Of a stretch of DNA of 5,724 nucleotides, positions 5,167 through 5,724 are shown one piece after another (position 1 is the stretch's first letter; every line of letters begins with the position of its first letter). This stretch comes from Actinomycetes bacterium. GTDB lineage: Bacteria > Actinomycetota > Acidimicrobiia > Acidimicrobiales > Palsa-688. The position numbers and the translations under genes are program-made. The stretch covers positions 1 through 5,724 of the forward strand of contig JAKACE010000118.1 in assembly GCA_021821705.1 (NCBI GenBank), in the 5' to 3' direction. The notes under the pieces were generated by a model. The model had not been told where the DNA came from and made no database searches. It saw only the letters and a list, made by a program, of their open reading frames with translations.

Positions 5167-5724
5167 GTGGCAGGCGACCTGGCCGGCAGGCTCCTCTCCG
5201 TGCCGCCCGCCCGCCGGTGGGGGCCGGTGCTGCTGCAGGCGGTCAAGACCGCCCTCGCCTGCGGGCTGTCCTGGTTCGTGGCCGCGGACGCGCTGGGCAA
5301 CAGCATCCCGGTCTTCGCCCCGCTGGCCGCCCTGCTGACAGTACAGGTGACGATCTGGGAGTCCATCTCGCGCGGCCTGCAGAGAGTGCTCGGGGTTGTG
5401 GCGGGCGTCGTGGTGGCGTACGGCTTCGCCCGGCTGGCAGGCATCAACGCCTGGTCGATCGGGCTGGTGGTACTGGTGTCGTTCGTGCTGGGCAGGGTGC
5501 TGAGACTGGGGGCCCAGGGGTCGGTCCAGGTGCCCGTCAGCGCCCTGCTGGTGCTGGTGCTCGGGGCCACGACCGGCGGCTATGCCGCTGACCGGGTCCT
5601 GGACACGGCCATAGGGGCCGCCATCGGCATAGCCGTCAACCTGGTCATCGTGCCCCGTTCGCACGTCCGGGAGGCAACGGCGGGTGTGCAGGGCTTCGCC
5701 CGTGAAATGGCCGGTGTGCTGAGG
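5167..5724 (+). CDS. FUSC/aromatic acid exporter-like membrane protein (partial)
   Basis: The reading frame stays open to the window edge (186 codons, no stop), so only the N-terminal part is seen. After a short cytoplasmic start it has about six hydrophobic segments, near residues 21-40, 46-64, 73-91, 96-113, 121-140 and 146-163, followed by a polar stretch from 164. This matches the N-terminal membrane half of FUSC/ArAE-type proteins, which usually continue into a cytoplasmic domain and, in known cases, export aromatic acids or fusaric acid. Typical traits are the early LLQAVKTALACGLSWF helix (22-37), the PVFAPLAALLT segment (48-58) and the ISRGLQRVLGVVAG segment (67-80). The GTG start has a GGAGG ribosome binding site eight bases upstream and lies three bases after the PHP stop. 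The substrate cannot be told. A role unrelated to its PHP neighbour is possible despite the shared transcript. Confidence 0.8.
   Translation, partial: MAGDLAGRLLSVPPARRWGPVLLQAVKTALACGLSWFVAADALGNSIPVFAPLAALLTVQVTIWESISRGLQRVLGVVAGVVVAYGFARLAGINAWSIGLVVLVSFVLGRVLRLGAQGSVQVPVSALLVLVLGATTGGYAADRVLDTAIGAAIGIAVNLVIVPRSHVREATAGVQGFAREMAGVLR

Noticed and set aside
5217..5591. Plus-strand frame of 124 codons inside the membrane protein gene
   Set aside because: It lies out of frame within the hydrophobic FUSC-like reading frame, and its Gly/Arg-rich product is typical of a shadow.
4279..5664. 461-codon open frame on the minus strand opposite the PHP and membrane genes
   Set aside because: It covers two convincing plus-strand genes, its product is rich in Gln/His/Gly/Arg without any recognisable domain, and it has no ribosome binding site evidence. 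It is a codon-bias shadow.

Overview
The window is GC-rich DNA from what looks like a member of the Actinomycetota. Support for this comes from an acyl-CoA carboxylase beta subunit translationally coupled to a small epsilon-type subunit, a YbjN-family protein, frequent GTG/TTG starts, and several genes that seem to start leaderless a few bases after a TANNNT-like -10 hexamer. The exact class cannot be fixed from this sequence. An Acidimicrobiia-like lineage is a low-confidence guess.

Layout from left to right. The left edge holds the first codons of a divergent minus-strand gene with a good ribosome binding site. Upstream of it come a 7-bp inverted repeat and then an 8-bp tandem repeat (GTGAGCCC, five full copies plus a partial one). 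Next is the plus-strand pair formed by the acyl-CoA carboxylase carboxyltransferase subunit (197-1747) and a 67-residue epsilon-like subunit (1744-1947) that overlaps it by four bases. A 226-base intergenic region follows. It contains two DnaA-box-like TGTGGAC motifs, two further GGGGACCACC repeats at helical spacing, an extended -10, and a 17-bp palindrome in the presumed leader. A YbjN-domain gene (2174-2698) runs convergently into purF (4255-2732, minus strand). purF is divergent from a PHP-domain phosphoesterase gene (4327-5163), which is followed three bases later by a FUSC/aromatic-acid-exporter-like membrane protein that runs off the right edge.

Functionally the window is mostly core metabolism: acyl-CoA carboxylation, the first committed step of purine synthesis (a [4Fe-4S]-type PurF with a propeptide), and a nucleotide or RNA phosphoesterase. 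No mobile element, CRISPR array, RNA gene or obvious new multi-gene system is visible. The points most worth a second look are the non-Asp residue at the acyl-CoA specificity position of the carboxylase, the easily missed epsilon-subunit gene, the phased repeats upstream of the YbjN gene, the 8-bp tandem repeat in a divergent promoter region, and the preference for ATA over ATT isoleucine codons.
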